This document shows positions 15,890 through 23,340 of a stretch of DNA of 23,340 nucleotides, piece by piece; positions within the stretch are counted from its first letter, which is position 1, and every line of letters begins with the position of its first letter. The DNA lies in NCBI GenBank assembly GCA_021821235.1, contig JAKACS010000002.1, positions 1-23,340 of the forward strand, given 5' to 3'. The notes under the pieces were generated by a model. That model did no database searches, had not been told where the DNA came from, and was given only the letters and a program-made list of their open reading frames with translations. The position numbers were made by a program, and so were the translations under genes. The stretch comes from Bacillota bacterium. Its GTDB lineage: Bacteria; Bacillota; Bacilli; Bacillales_B; DSM-18226.

Positions 15890-16834
15890 TTACTTTCTTG
15901 GTTCCGATCGTCTTCTCAAACCAAAGCCTAAGTCAATTATACCTAATATCCCTATAAGATAAAGCAAAATTGGTACAAGGAAGGAAAAAACCGCAAGGAT
16001 AACCGGGATGGACTTTGACTTTCCCCTCTGGTGAAAAAAGAAAAACAAAAAGGTTAATCCCTGAAAAACCATAAACAGTTGCAAGATATACGTTAAATTG
16101 GTTAAAACATCAAACCCATAGGTTCCTGCTTTCGGTTGGAACAAGATTCCCGCGATCATTGTCAACAAATAGTACCAAATAAAGCTTTTTGGCAGCGAGA
16201 TTTCCCGGAACGGCTTCCAATTTTCAACCTTGATCCCAAACCTTCTAAGAATCGGCAAGGAAAGAAGTTGAATGATAAAAACAGTTAAAAAGGAAACCAT
16301 TACTAACAAACTAGGCAAAAGGGTTTTAAGCAATGACAACGCCTTTGTAAATTGGTCTAAAACTTGGGTTGTTCCTTGCTGGGTACCAAAATTCTTCATA
16401 ATATCCGCTGACAGTTTAAAAGAATCCTGCATCGTTTTAAACAATTCATCAATGTAATTTATTTGAAAAAATACAATCGAGACAATGTATTGTCCGACAA
16501 GATTGACTAAAAAAACGATGGACGCCGAAATTAAAATGGCTGTCCTGCCTTTTTGTCTTTGAATCATATACCCCATAACTGCCCCGGTTGTTCCATATGC
16601 GAGCGTGAGCGGTAATGCTAATATCGTGCCCGTGATAAAGGAAATCAATAATGACGCCACAATAAAAACAAGTACACTTTTCCAATCATTTTTTGCAGCA
16701 AACAGAATAAACGGCACTGGCAAGAACAGATTAACTACGACGCCAATAACCGGAACATAAATGGTTAAAAGCAGTAAAACAATAAAGGCAGCTAGTAAAA
16801 TAGCCCCTTCCGTCAATTTTCGCGCACTCTTCAC
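15890..16834 (-). CDS. yybS: YybS family polytopic membrane protein (DUF2232)
   Basis: This is a 314-residue integral membrane protein with about eight hydrophobic segments spread over the whole length and a basic C-terminus (RRRSEPRK). It belongs to the YybS/DUF2232 family, whose fold recalls small-molecule uptake components, but no substrate is established. The start is a GTG at 16834 with AGGGGT about 7 bases upstream; the N-terminus, K-ARKLTEGA followed by a hydrophobic stretch, is typical. It is the first gene of the yybS-gdpP-rplI-dnaC operon. Family assignment is good; the function is unknown. Confidence 0.9.
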   Translation of the reverse strand: MKSARKLTEGAILLAAFIVLLLLTIYVPVIGVVVNLFLPVPFILFAAKNDWKSVLVFIVASLLISFITGTILALPLTLAYGTTGAVMGYMIQRQKGRTAILISASIVFLVNLVGQYIVSIVFFQINYIDELFKTMQDSFKLSADIMKNFGTQQGTTQVLDQFTKALSLLKTLLPSLLVMVSFLTVFIIQLLSLPILRRFGIKVENWKPFREISLPKSFIWYYLLTMIAGILFQPKAGTYGFDVLTNLTYILQLFMVFQGLTFLFFFFHQRGKSKSIPVILAVFSFLVPILLYLIGILGIIDLGFGLRRRSEPRK

Positions 16835-16873
16835 TTCTTCACCCCTAAACTAGTCTACAAATCCTTTCCCTTT

Positions 16874-16902
16874 ATTGTAGCCAGATCCGCACATTGATTC
16901 AA
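16874..16902 (-). promoter_or_regulatory. Promoter of the yybS-gdpP-rplI-dnaC operon
   Basis: On the minus strand TTGAAT (16902-16897) and TACAAT (16879-16874) are separated by exactly 17 bases. The elements match the vegetative consensus at 4 and 5 of 6 positions and lie about 40 bases upstream of the yybS GTG. Confidence 0.7.
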
Positions 16903-16953
16903 CTGAACACCATTCTTTTAAAAAAATCCCTTTTAAAATCAACTAAAATCCTT

Positions 16954-16959
16954 TATAAT
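16954..16959 (+). promoter_or_regulatory. Likely -10 element of the ABC transporter operon
   Basis: A perfect TATAAT lies 56 bases upstream of the ATPase start on the plus strand. The -35 position 17 bases upstream (TTTTAA) is weak, so activation may be needed. I saw no TPP, SAM or other riboswitch core in 16903-17015. Confidence 0.5.
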
Positions 16960-17015
16960 CCAACTATACAACTTGGAATAATAGTCATTTTTATAAAGAC
17001 AGAAAGGGGATTCAT

Positions 17016-17765
17016 ATGCTTCCACTTGTTCAACTTCAGGATATTACCTTCCAGTATGATGAAGAAGCTGTCATTCTCAAGCAATTAAACTTTGAGATAA
17101 AACAAAACTCATTTGTTTCGCTGTTAGGACCCAGCGGCTGTGGAAAGTCGACGTTGTTAAACATTATAGCTGGCTTTCTACCGGCAACTGCCGGATCGGT
17201 CAATATTAGGGGAGAGGCCGTAAAAAAACCGTCCAAAGACAGGGGCTTTGTTTTTCAAGACCTGGCATTGTTTCCTTGGCTGACAGTCTACGAAAATGTC
17301 GAGTTTGGTCTAAAAATGCAAAAAGTTCCAAAAGAAAAAAGAGAGCAGAAGGTAGTGCAACTGATTGAACTCGTTGGCTTAAAAAAATATACAGACTTCT
17401 CCGTATCCTCCCTTTCCGGGGGAATGAGGCAGCGAGTGGCTCTTGCAAGAACATTGGCACCTGAACCCAATATTCTTCTTCTCGATGAACCCTTCAGTGC
17501 CTTGGATGCCCAAACACGCGATGACCTTCAGGAAGAGTTGCTGTCCTTGCATAAAAATTTAAAAATGACAACTGTACTTGTGACGCATAGTATTGATGAA
17601 GCCGTCTATCTTTCAGATACAGTCATTCTTCTTTCTAAAAATGGAACGATTAAGGAGATTGTCGATATCCATTTAGATGAGCCAAGAGATAGAACTTCTG
17701 CCAACTATAATGATTATGAAAAAAAACTATATGATTTCCTCCGACAGGAAAGACAAAGAACATAA
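17016..17765 (+). CDS. ABC transporter ATPase, NitT/TauT (SsuB-like) family
   Basis: This is the nucleotide-binding subunit of an importer in the nitrate/taurine/sulfonate/thiamine-precursor family. The 249-residue protein has Walker A GPSGCGKST (38-46), Q-loop Gln81, signature LSGGMRQR (133-140), Walker B LLLLDEP with Asp157-Glu158, a SALD D-loop and the switch His191. The ATG at 17016 has AAAGGGG 6 bases upstream. The lipoprotein gene follows after 10 bases and the permease after that, so one complete importer is encoded. The substrate cannot be read from the ATPase. It is on the opposite strand to all neighbouring core genes. Confidence 0.93.
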   Translation: MLPLVQLQDITFQYDEEAVILKQLNFEIKQNSFVSLLGPSGCGKSTLLNIIAGFLPATAGSVNIRGEAVKKPSKDRGFVFQDLALFPWLTVYENVEFGLKMQKVPKEKREQKVVQLIELVGLKKYTDFSVSSLSGGMRQRVALARTLAPEPNILLLDEPFSALDAQTRDDLQEELLSLHKNLKMTTVLVTHSIDEAVYLSDTVILLSKNGTIKEIVDIHLDEPRDRTSANYNDYEKKLYDFLRQERQRT

Positions 17766-17775
17766 GGAGAACAAG

Positions 17776-18768
17776 ATGAAAAAACGACTAAGTATACTTG
17801 CTATAGCTCTCTTATTACTGCTCTCGGCCTGCGGGAATGCCGCAAATAAAGGCAAAGATCAAACAGCCCAAACTTCTTCCGGAAAACCTGAATTGAAAAT
17901 TGGCTATGTTTCAATTTTAGCGAATGCCCCGGGAATTATTGCCGATAAAGAAGGTTTTTTTGCCAAAAAACTCAATGTGAAAACATATGCCTTTAATTCA
18001 GGGCCAGAGCTTTACCAAGCGTTGGCAGCTGGTGAACTTGATGTGGCTTATGCCGGTGTTCCGGCACTTGTCAACTGGGCTTCCCGTGGGTTACCAGTAA
18101 AGGTCATTGCAAAGGTTAGTGAAGGGAAAATTGGCGTTGTTGTTGGAAAGAATTCCAGTGTTACTTCCGTTAATGAATTAAAAGGGCAAGTTGTTGCCGG
18201 GATTGGCCGTGGAAGCGGCGTAGATATTATTGCAAGAGGCGTTTTGCTGCCAAAGGCAGGTCTTTCGGCTAAAGATGTAACGATCCAGGAGTTTAAACAG
18301 TCAAATATTGAAGCAGCTATCGATTCGAACCAAGCAAAGGCCGGAATTCTGAACGAACCTTTCTTAACCTACGCCCTATTGCGTGGCAAAAAACAAATTG
18401 CCGAGGAAAATGATCCAGCACTCGTTGTCGTTGCGACAAAGGATGCGCTAAAAAACAAGGCAAATGCCGTTCAAACTTTTATGCAAGTACATCAATCAAC
18501 GATTCAATATTTAAATACTAATCAAGGGAACGCAGATAAAGTATTGGTGAACACCTTTAACATTAAACCGGTTGGCAATATTCCCGCTGAGCAAGTCATT
18601 GCCAAAGCAAAAGAAAAGATGGTCTTTGACTGGAAATTCAACAATGGTAACTTTAGCGAATACCAACAGCTGGCGGATGCTTCCTATAAGCTTGGATATG
18701 TAAATAAAAAGATCGATGTCAAAAGTTTATTTGATCTTACATTTGTTAAAGGGGTTCTTAAGCAGTGA
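17776..18768 (+). CDS. ABC transporter substrate-binding lipoprotein, NitT/TauT (NMT1/SsuA-like) family
   Basis: This extracytoplasmic receptor delivers a small organic solute to the importer. The 330-residue protein starts with a lipoprotein signal peptide whose lipobox LSAC puts the acylated cysteine at residue 19, followed by a Gln/Ser/Lys linker. The mature part shows the family pattern KIGY near the start, GELDVAYAG near 90, and a second lobe beginning around SVNELKGQVVAG. The ATG at 17776 has AAGGAG 6 bases upstream; a longer frame from 17677 overlaps the ATPase gene and would bury the signal peptide, so I rejected it. No sulfonate mono-oxygenase, nitrate reductase or thiamine gene is adjacent, so the ligand remains open. 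Confidence 0.9.
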   Translation: MKKRLSILAIALLLLLSACGNAANKGKDQTAQTSSGKPELKIGYVSILANAPGIIADKEGFFAKKLNVKTYAFNSGPELYQALAAGELDVAYAGVPALVNWASRGLPVKVIAKVSEGKIGVVVGKNSSVTSVNELKGQVVAGIGRGSGVDIIARGVLLPKAGLSAKDVTIQEFKQSNIEAAIDSNQAKAGILNEPFLTYALLRGKKQIAEENDPALVVVATKDALKNKANAVQTFMQVHQSTIQYLNTNQGNADKVLVNTFNIKPVGNIPAEQVIAKAKEKMVFDWKFNNGNFSEYQQLADASYKLGYVNKKIDVKSLFDLTFVKGVLKQ

Positions 18769-19511
18769 ATAAGGGGAAGTTCGGTCTACTAGCATTCGTA
18801 TTTGTTTTGATTGTTTGGTTTATTGTCTCATCAAGATATCCGTCATATATCTTTCCAAGTCCAACAGATGTATTTAACGAAGGCATTGCTCAATGGAAGA
18901 GGGGAGAGATTCAAACCGACATTCTCCTTAGCCTAAAACGGCTTGTGCTTGGATTTATGATTGCTTCATTCATCGCGTTTTTCATTGGCATATTGGCCGG
19001 GGCATTTCGGCCTTTTCGGCAATTTTTAATGCCGCTTGTTTCCTTTTTTCAAGCTACACCACCGTTGGCCTGGGCTCCACTGCTGATCATTTTTCTGGGC
19101 CTTGGAGATGCGCCAATGGTAGCGATTATTATCGTTGCAGCGTTTTTCCCCATCGTCATGAATGTCGTTCAAGGAATGAATATGATTCCTGAATCGCATA
19201 TTCGGGCGGCGCAATCGCTTGGGGCAAAAGGTTGGAAGCTAGCCTTTTACGTCTACTTGCCGGAGATTATTCCTGCTGCCATTAGTGGGATCTACGTTGG
19301 CTTCGCGATTTCTTGGCGGTCACTTGTCGCTGCAGAAATGATTGGCGGTAATGGCGGGATTGGCTATTTCATTTCATTTAACGGGCAAACAGGAAATTCC
19401 GCCGCTGTTATACTAGGAATTTTCATCATCGGATTTCTGTCATTGTTCATGGAATTTCTTTTCCTAAAACCGCTCCATAAACGCTTTGCCGGCTGGGCAT
19501 CACGAAAATGA
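18765..19511 (+). CDS. ABC transporter permease, NitT/TauT (SsuC-like) family
   Basis: This is the membrane channel subunit that completes the importer. The 248-residue protein has about six membrane segments and the EAA-type cytoplasmic loop (about 148-170, RAAQSLGAKGWKLAFYVYLP), which contacts the ATPase. It begins with a GTG that overlaps the lipoprotein stop in a GTGA, so translation is coupled. A terminator lies shortly downstream. The subunit is complete and normal in length for the family. Confidence 0.93.
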   Translation: MNKGKFGLLAFVFVLIVWFIVSSRYPSYIFPSPTDVFNEGIAQWKRGEIQTDILLSLKRLVLGFMIASFIAFFIGILAGAFRPFRQFLMPLVSFFQATPPLAWAPLLIIFLGLGDAPMVAIIIVAAFFPIVMNVVQGMNMIPESHIRAAQSLGAKGWKLAFYVYLPEIIPAAISGIYVGFAISWRSLVAAEMIGGNGGIGYFISFNGQTGNSAAVILGIFIIGFLSLFMEFLFLKPLHKRFAGWASRK

Positions 19512-19528
19512 TCTTTTAGTTCTATATG

Positions 19529-19565
19529 AAAAAACCTGATTTCAATTCCAAAATCAGGTTTTTTT
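19529..19565 (+). terminator. Intrinsic terminator of the ABC transporter operon
   Basis: A 14-bp perfect stem pairs 19529-19542 with 19551-19564 over an 8-base loop and ends in a long T run. It starts 17 bases after the permease stop. The A-rich left arm means it could also stop minus-strand transcripts reading through from rpsR. Confidence 0.92.
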
Positions 19566-19571
19566 CACATT

Positions 19572-19603
19572 AAAAAAACAGCGAGGGAGTTCCCTTGCTG
19601 TTT
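19572..19603 (-). terminator. Intrinsic terminator of the rpsF-ssb-rpsR operon
   Basis: A 13-bp stem with one mismatch pairs 19576-19588 with 19591-19603, with a very short two-base loop (which would open slightly). On the minus strand it is followed by a T run. It lies 13 bases after the rpsR stop. Confidence 0.88.
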
Positions 19604-19616
19604 TTGTTTGTTAGGC

Positions 19617-19895
<279 letters not shown>

Positions 19896-19913
19896 TCACT
19901 GAAAAGTTGTTGT

Positions 19914-20423
19914 TTAGAATGGAAGATCATCATCTGAAATATCAATTTGACCGTTACCGGCAAAAGGATCTTCATCCACTCTTGTAAAACCTTGATTCGA
20001 ATTATTTTGGCGTTGATTCTGATTACCACCCGCAAATGGATTATTCTGTTCCCTTGGGGGGGCATTGTAATAATCGTTGTCATTTCTTGAGCTTGACGCA
20101 CTGCTCTTTGGCTCTAAAAATTGAACACTTTCAGCCAGCACTTCTGTAACGTATACGCGCTTGCCATCTTGTCCTTCATAATTGCGCGTTTGAATCCGGC
20201 CATCAACGCCTGCAAGGCTGCCCTTTTTCAAAAAGTTCGCCACGTTTTCAGCTGGTCTCCGCCAAACAACGCAGTTAATAAAGTCCGTTTCCCGTTCACC
20301 TTGTTGGTTCGTAAACGTACGATTCACAGCCAAAGTAAACGTTGCAACAGGAACACCATTCGGCGTATAGCGCAAGTCTGGGTCTTTTGTCAACCGGCCT
20401 ACAAGAACGACACGATTCATCAT
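19914..20423 (-). CDS. ssb: Single-stranded DNA-binding protein SsbA
   Basis: SSB coats single-stranded DNA during replication, repair and recombination and recruits partner proteins. The 169-residue protein has an OB-fold domain (about 1-105, [18 protein letters not shown] to [10 protein letters not shown]), then a flexible Asn/Gln/Gly/Pro-rich linker, and the acidic tip DISDDDLPF that binds partners. Two adjacent ATG codons exist at 20423 and 20420; the first has an AAGGAG 9 bases upstream and matches the two-residue offset of B. subtilis SsbA (MLNRVVL). A longer frame from 20444 would include the ribosome binding site and is rejected. It lies between rpsF and rpsR, the usual arrangement. 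Confidence 0.97.
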   Translation of the reverse strand: MMNRVVLVGRLTKDPDLRYTPNGVPVATFTLAVNRTFTNQQGERETDFINCVVWRRPAENVANFLKKGSLAGVDGRIQTRNYEGQDGKRVYVTEVLAESVQFLEPKSSASSSRNDNDYYNAPPREQNNPFAGGNQNQRQNNSNQGFTRVDEDPFAGNGQIDISDDDLPF

Positions 20424-20485
20424 CAGAATCAACTCCTTTTTCATTCGTTTACTGTTTCATGTGGAACATTTATCATCAAATTAGC

Positions 20486-20773
20486 TTAGGCTTCTGCTTT
20501 AACGACGATATGGCGAATAATATCTTCGCTGATTTTCGCTAGGCGGGAGAATTCTTCAACCGCTGCAGCTGGAGAAGTAGCGTTTACGATTTGGTAATAG
20601 CCATCGCGGAAGTCATTGATTTCGTATGCAAGACGGCGCTTGCCCCAATCCTTAACTTCTACTGATTCCGCACCATTGTCGCTAAGGACTGTATTAAAAC
20701 GCTCAACAAGCGCCTTTTTTGCCTCATCTTCAATATTTGGGCGGATGATGTACATGATTTCGTACTTTTTCAT
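20486..20773 (-). CDS. rpsF: Small ribosomal subunit protein bS6
   Basis: bS6 pairs with bS18 on 16S rRNA. The 95-residue protein starts [16 protein letters not shown] and includes [10 protein letters not shown] and DGYYQI, both typical. The frame stays open upstream to 20821, but the ATG at 20773 has a strong AAAGGAGGTGA 5 to 8 bases upstream and fits the family length. It heads the rpsF-ssb-rpsR operon, and its ribosome binding site is inside a predicted leader hairpin that may bind the S6:S18 complex. Confidence 0.97.
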   Translation of the reverse strand: MKKYEIMYIIRPNIEDEAKKALVERFNTVLSDNGAESVEVKDWGKRRLAYEINDFRDGYYQIVNATSPAAAVEEFSRLAKISEDIIRHIVVKAEA

Positions 20774-20780
20774 CACTGTC

Positions 20781-20818
20781 ACCTCCTTTTGGTCTAAACG
20801 GCCCGAATGGGCAAGGAG
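20781..20818 (-). promoter_or_regulatory. rpsF leader, likely S6:S18 autoregulatory RNA element
   Basis: On the minus strand CTCCTT (20818-20813) can pair with AAGGAG of the rpsF ribosome binding site (20788-20783). An inner stem pairs GCCC (20812-20809) with GGGC (20804-20801). A CCG at 20801-20799 starts the unpaired 3' side bulge. A published S6:S18-binding leader motif has just this design, with a CCG in a bulge between two stems. Binding would stabilise the fold and block translation of rpsF. Confidence 0.65.
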
Positions 20819-20844
20819 CAATTATTCATTACTCACAAGTTAAA

Positions 20845-20873
20845 AGTATACCATAGCTTTCTATGAAAAGCAA
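20845..20873 (-). promoter_or_regulatory. Promoter of rpsF-ssb-rpsR
   Basis: On the minus strand TTGCTT (20873-20868) and TATACT (20850-20845) are 17 bases apart, and a TG one base before the -10 makes it an extended type. It lies between ychF and rpsF, about 70 bases before the rpsF start. Confidence 0.65.
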
Positions 20874-20922
20874 TGACCGCTCAAGCTTCTGATCCAACAA
20901 TCAACATTTCAAAGCGATCTTT

Positions 20923-22023
20923 TTAAACATTAAAACGGAAGTGGATAATATCTCCGTCTTTTACTTCGTAATCCTTTCCTTCAAGGCGGACTTTTCCTGC
21001 TTCCCGAGCAGCTGTCATCGAGCCAGCAGCCATTAAGTCATCGTAAGAAACGGTCTCAGCCCGGATAAAGCCGCGCTCAAAGTCAGAGTGAATAATCCCT
21101 GCACATTGTGGTGCCTTCATACCTTTTCGGAACGTCCATGCGCGCACTTCTTGCACACCAGCCGTGAAATAAGTGGCGAGGCCGAGCAAATGATAAGCTG
21201 CGCGGATCAATTGATCCAAGCCGGACTCTGCAATCCCCAGTTCTTCTAAGAACATCGCTTTCTCTTCACCCTCAAGCTCGGCAATTTCCGCCTCAATTTT
21301 AGCGCAAATGACGATCACTTCTGCATTGTCGCTTTCAGCGAATTTACGAACTTTTTGCACGTATTCATTTGCTGACGGATCCGCAACATCTTCTTCACCC
21401 ACGTTTGCTACATAGAGAACAGGTTTAATCGTCAATAAATGCAGGCCTTTCACGATTTTTTGCTGATCTTCGCTAAATTCAATCGTCCGCGCCGGCTTTT
21501 CTGCTTCAAACGTATCTCGAAGAAGCGTTAACACTTCAAATTCGGCCACTGCTTCTTTATCCTTCTGCTTGGCCAATTTTTCAACACGACCAATCCGCTT
21601 TTCAACCGTTTCCATGTCAGCAAGGATCAATTCAAGATTAATCGTCTCAATATCGGCAATTGGATCAACTTTTCCTGAAACGTGCGTAATATTATCATCG
21701 GCAAAGCAGCGGACAACTTGGCAGATGGCATCTACTTCACGAATATGGGAAAGAAATTTGTTTCCAAGCCCTTCGCCTTTGCTTGCCCCTTTGACGATTC
21801 CGGCAATATCGGTAAACTCAAACGTAGTTGGCACGGTTTTTTTCGGCTGAACTAACTCTGTTAATTTGTTTAGCCGTTCATCCGGAACTTCTACAATCCC
21901 GACATTCGGATCAATGGTACAAAACGGATAATTGGCAGATTCTGCTCCTGCTTGGGTAATTGCATTAAACAACGTGGACTTCCCTACGTTTGGGAGCCCG
22001 ACGATTCCTGCTGTCAAGGCCAT
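20923..22023 (-). CDS. ychF: YchF, Obg-like ribosome-associated ATPase
   Basis: YchF is a conserved P-loop protein of the Obg family that binds ribosomes and prefers ATP to GTP; it is linked to stress responses and translation. The 366-residue protein has Walker A GLPNVGKST (9-17), TDIAG (71-75), and NVGE at 207-210 where GTPases have NKxD, which explains the ATP preference. A coiled-coil insert (about 125-165) and a C-terminal TGS domain (about 283-366, ending DGDIIHFRFNV) follow. The ATG at 22023 has AGAGGAG 10 bases upstream. It lies just upstream of rpsF, as in B. subtilis (yyaF), with no clear terminator between them, so read-through into rpsF is likely. Confidence 0.97.
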   Translation of the reverse strand: MALTAGIVGLPNVGKSTLFNAITQAGAESANYPFCTIDPNVGIVEVPDERLNKLTELVQPKKTVPTTFEFTDIAGIVKGASKGEGLGNKFLSHIREVDAICQVVRCFADDNITHVSGKVDPIADIETINLELILADMETVEKRIGRVEKLAKQKDKEAVAEFEVLTLLRDTFEAEKPARTIEFSEDQQKIVKGLHLLTIKPVLYVANVGEEDVADPSANEYVQKVRKFAESDNAEVIVICAKIEAEIAELEGEEKAMFLEELGIAESGLDQLIRAAYHLLGLATYFTAGVQEVRAWTFRKGMKAPQCAGIIHSDFERGFIRAETVSYDDLMAAGSMTAAREAGKVRLEGKDYEVKDGDIIHFRFNV

Positions 22024-22100
22024 CGAACGTTCACTCCTCTGTTGAATTGATGATCTATCTTAAAAGTTTTTTTCGAAAAATGTATAAAAAGCCTCTCACA

Positions 22101-22129
22101 ATTATAGGCATTTGCCGCCCAAAAGACAA
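22101..22129 (-). promoter_or_regulatory. Promoter of ychF
   Basis: On the minus strand TTGTCT (22129-22124) and a perfect TATAAT (22106-22101) are exactly 17 bases apart. The -35 begins right after the stem of the upstream terminator, using its T-rich tail. The ychF start is about 75 bases downstream. Confidence 0.75.
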
Positions 22130-22154
22130 GATGCCGCCATGAAAGGACGGCATC
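22121..22154 (-). terminator. Intrinsic terminator of the molybdopterin oxidoreductase gene
   Basis: A 9-bp stem with one G-U pair joins 22130-22138 to 22146-22154 over a 7-base loop, followed on the minus strand by TTGTCTTTT. The stem overlaps the stop codon of the oxidoreductase (22153-22155). Confidence 0.75.
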
Positions 22155-23340
22155 ATCCTATTTTTTCAATATTTACGAGACAATCGTATAAAGTGCTGCC
22201 AAGGCCATTATCCGATTCGAGAGTTGAGGTTAATTGGTTAACGGAACCGCCAAACACCTTGCTGATTCCTTCATCCAACACAATCGTATTTGGATGAATT
22301 TTTTCACCAATGATTGCTGTCCCTTCAATAATGCCGCGCTCATTCCAAACCTTCACCCGATCACCATCTTGTAAATTCAGTTGATCCGCAATATTTTTGG
22401 CGATTTCCACTTTTACTTGCGGTTCATTTTTCCATAGATGATAGTGCTGCGAATGGTTGGAGCGAAGCGGGTGAATCGTTAGCAAATTGTACGGATATCG
22501 CTTTGCTAACTCTGGCTGCGACCAGCTTGATTCCCTTGGCAATGAAAGAGTTAATTGTCCATCCATCCCCTTTATCGACGCAAGGCTTGAAGTGAATTCA
22601 TATTTTCTGCTTGGCGTCTGGAATTTGCGGTCTAACCACGGGATTTCTTGAATAGGCAATTCCATCCATCTTTGCTTCTTTAGTTTTTCAAGTGTTAATC
22701 CATATTCTTTGAGGGACTCTAAACACATCTCCATCCATTGTTCTCTTGTAAAAGCAAAATCACAGCCGAAGCCGAGTCGTTCTGCCAGCTCCGTCCATAT
22801 CCATAAATCGGGTTTTGCTTCACCTGGCGGGTTGACTAGCTTCGGACCGTAATTCACATAGTGATGATACATAGAGGAATAGTAGAAGTCTTCCTCTTCA
22901 AAAGAAACCGCAACAGGTAACACATAATCGGCAAGCTTCGCGGTATCCGTCATGTATGAATCCATTACCACGAGTGCTTCAACAGAGGAAAAAGCTTTCT
23001 CTGCAATTGATGTATTGGGCAATTGGGTGAGCGGATTGCCACACGTGACAAAAATCATTTTGATTGGCGGATCGGTTGCTGCTAACACTTCTTCTGCCTG
23101 GTGCATGATTGGAAATTGACGGTGCTGTTTTCTTCGGTCTGGCAATGTCAGTTGGTCAAATGAAAAGCTTTGGCCTACTTGGATATTGGCATAATTTGCT
23201 CCCCCACCAAGTATGCCAATATTCCCACTGATGGCCACAAGGGCATCGATCAATCGGATCGTATTGCCTCCGTTTCGATAGCGCTGCATACCAAGACCCA
23301 TATAGGTGGCGGTTGGTTTATCCCCATAAATTTGCGCGAA
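22153..23340 (-). CDS. Molybdopterin-dependent oxidoreductase (C-terminal part, cut by window edge)
   Basis: This is the C-terminal 395 residues of a protein of the DMSO reductase/formate dehydrogenase-like superfamily. The reading frame stays open through the right edge, so the Met at 23301 is internal; residues before it read FAQIYGDKPTATY. The visible part contains the GLGMQRYRNGG and GNIGILGGG segments of the catalytic domain, TCGNPLTQLPN, and LADYVLPV--FEEED. A C-terminal molybdopterin-dinucleotide-binding domain (beginning near LLTIHPLRSNHSQ) ends the protein. The iron-sulfur and signal regions would be outside the window. It resembles the uncharacterised soluble oxidoreductases of Bacillus (YoaE type), but the substrate is unknown. 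No molybdenum cofactor genes are visible. Confidence 0.9.
   Translation of the reverse strand, partial: FAQIYGDKPTATYMGLGMQRYRNGGNTIRLIDALVAISGNIGILGGGANYANIQVGQSFSFDQLTLPDRRKQHRQFPIMHQAEEVLAATDPPIKMIFVTCGNPLTQLPNTSIAEKAFSSVEALVVMDSYMTDTAKLADYVLPVAVSFEEEDFYYSSMYHHYVNYGPKLVNPPGEAKPDLWIWTELAERLGFGCDFAFTREQWMEMCLESLKEYGLTLEKLKKQRWMELPIQEIPWLDRKFQTPSRKYEFTSSLASIKGMDGQLTLSLPRESSWSQPELAKRYPYNLLTIHPLRSNHSQHYHLWKNEPQVKVEIAKNIADQLNLQDGDRVKVWNERGIIEGTAIIGEKIHPNTIVLDEGISKVFGGSVNQLTSTLESDNGLGSTLYDCLVNIEKIG

Noticed and set aside
16835..17015. Riboswitch in front of the ABC transporter
   Set aside because: No TPP, SAM or other core motif I know is visible in this short intergenic stretch.
17677..17775. 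Longer start for the binding lipoprotein gene
   Set aside because: It overlaps the ATPase gene and would place 33 residues before a textbook lipoprotein signal peptide that has its own AAGGAG site.
20774..20821. Upstream extension of rpsF
   Set aside because: The extension covers the strong ribosome binding site and the leader hairpin, and bS6 normally starts at MKKYE.

Overview
The window is a stretch of Bacillaceae-type chromosome (a low-to-moderate GC Firmicute). Nearly every gene is recognisable from the origin-proximal part of Bacillus genomes: rlmH, htrC, walJ-yycI-yycH-walK-walR, a tRNA Lys-Glu-Asp-Phe cluster, purA, the replicative helicase gene, rplI, gdpP, yybS, rpsR-ssb-rpsF and ychF. 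Ribosome binding sites are strong AGGAGG-like sequences and intrinsic terminators are abundant, as expected for this group. All the core genes are read on the minus strand. The only plus-strand genes are a three-gene ABC transporter operon at 17016-19511. No insertion sequence, phage gene or CRISPR array was seen.

Layout from left to right. 1-344 is the 5' part of rlmH, cut by the window edge. 345-771 is non-coding and carries a cluster of DnaA boxes. 772-7660 is the WalRK cell-wall stress operon (walR, walK, yycH, yycI, walJ) followed downstream by the membrane protease htrC, which has its own likely promoter. 7931-9403 encodes a secreted LysM-G5-M23 peptidoglycan endopeptidase whose promoter carries a WalR-like box, so it may belong to the regulon of the neighbouring two-component system. 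9806-10164 holds four tRNA genes, preceded in their own leader by a decayed tRNA-Lys copy split by a 56-bp insert. 10473-11765 is purA. 11952-16834 is yybS-gdpP-rplI-dnaC (helicase), a tightly packed operon with a good promoter in front of yybS.

17016-19511 is a NitT/TauT-like ABC importer (ATPase, lipoprotein, permease) closed by a terminator. It sits between two otherwise conserved blocks and is the accessory part of the window. 19617-20773 is rpsF-ssb-rpsR, with a leader that looks like the S6:S18 autoregulatory RNA element. 20923-22023 is ychF. 22153 to the right edge is the C-terminal part of a molybdopterin oxidoreductase.

Taken together this is mainly housekeeping sequence: replication (helicase, SSB, DnaA boxes), translation (bL9, bS6, bS18, tRNAs, RlmH, YchF), purine synthesis, c-di-AMP turnover and cell-wall homeostasis. 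The less ordinary signals are all non-coding: the DnaA-box cluster, the WalR-like box, three successive hairpins that could be a small RNA at about 9550-9656, the split tRNA-Lys remnant and the rpsF leader.
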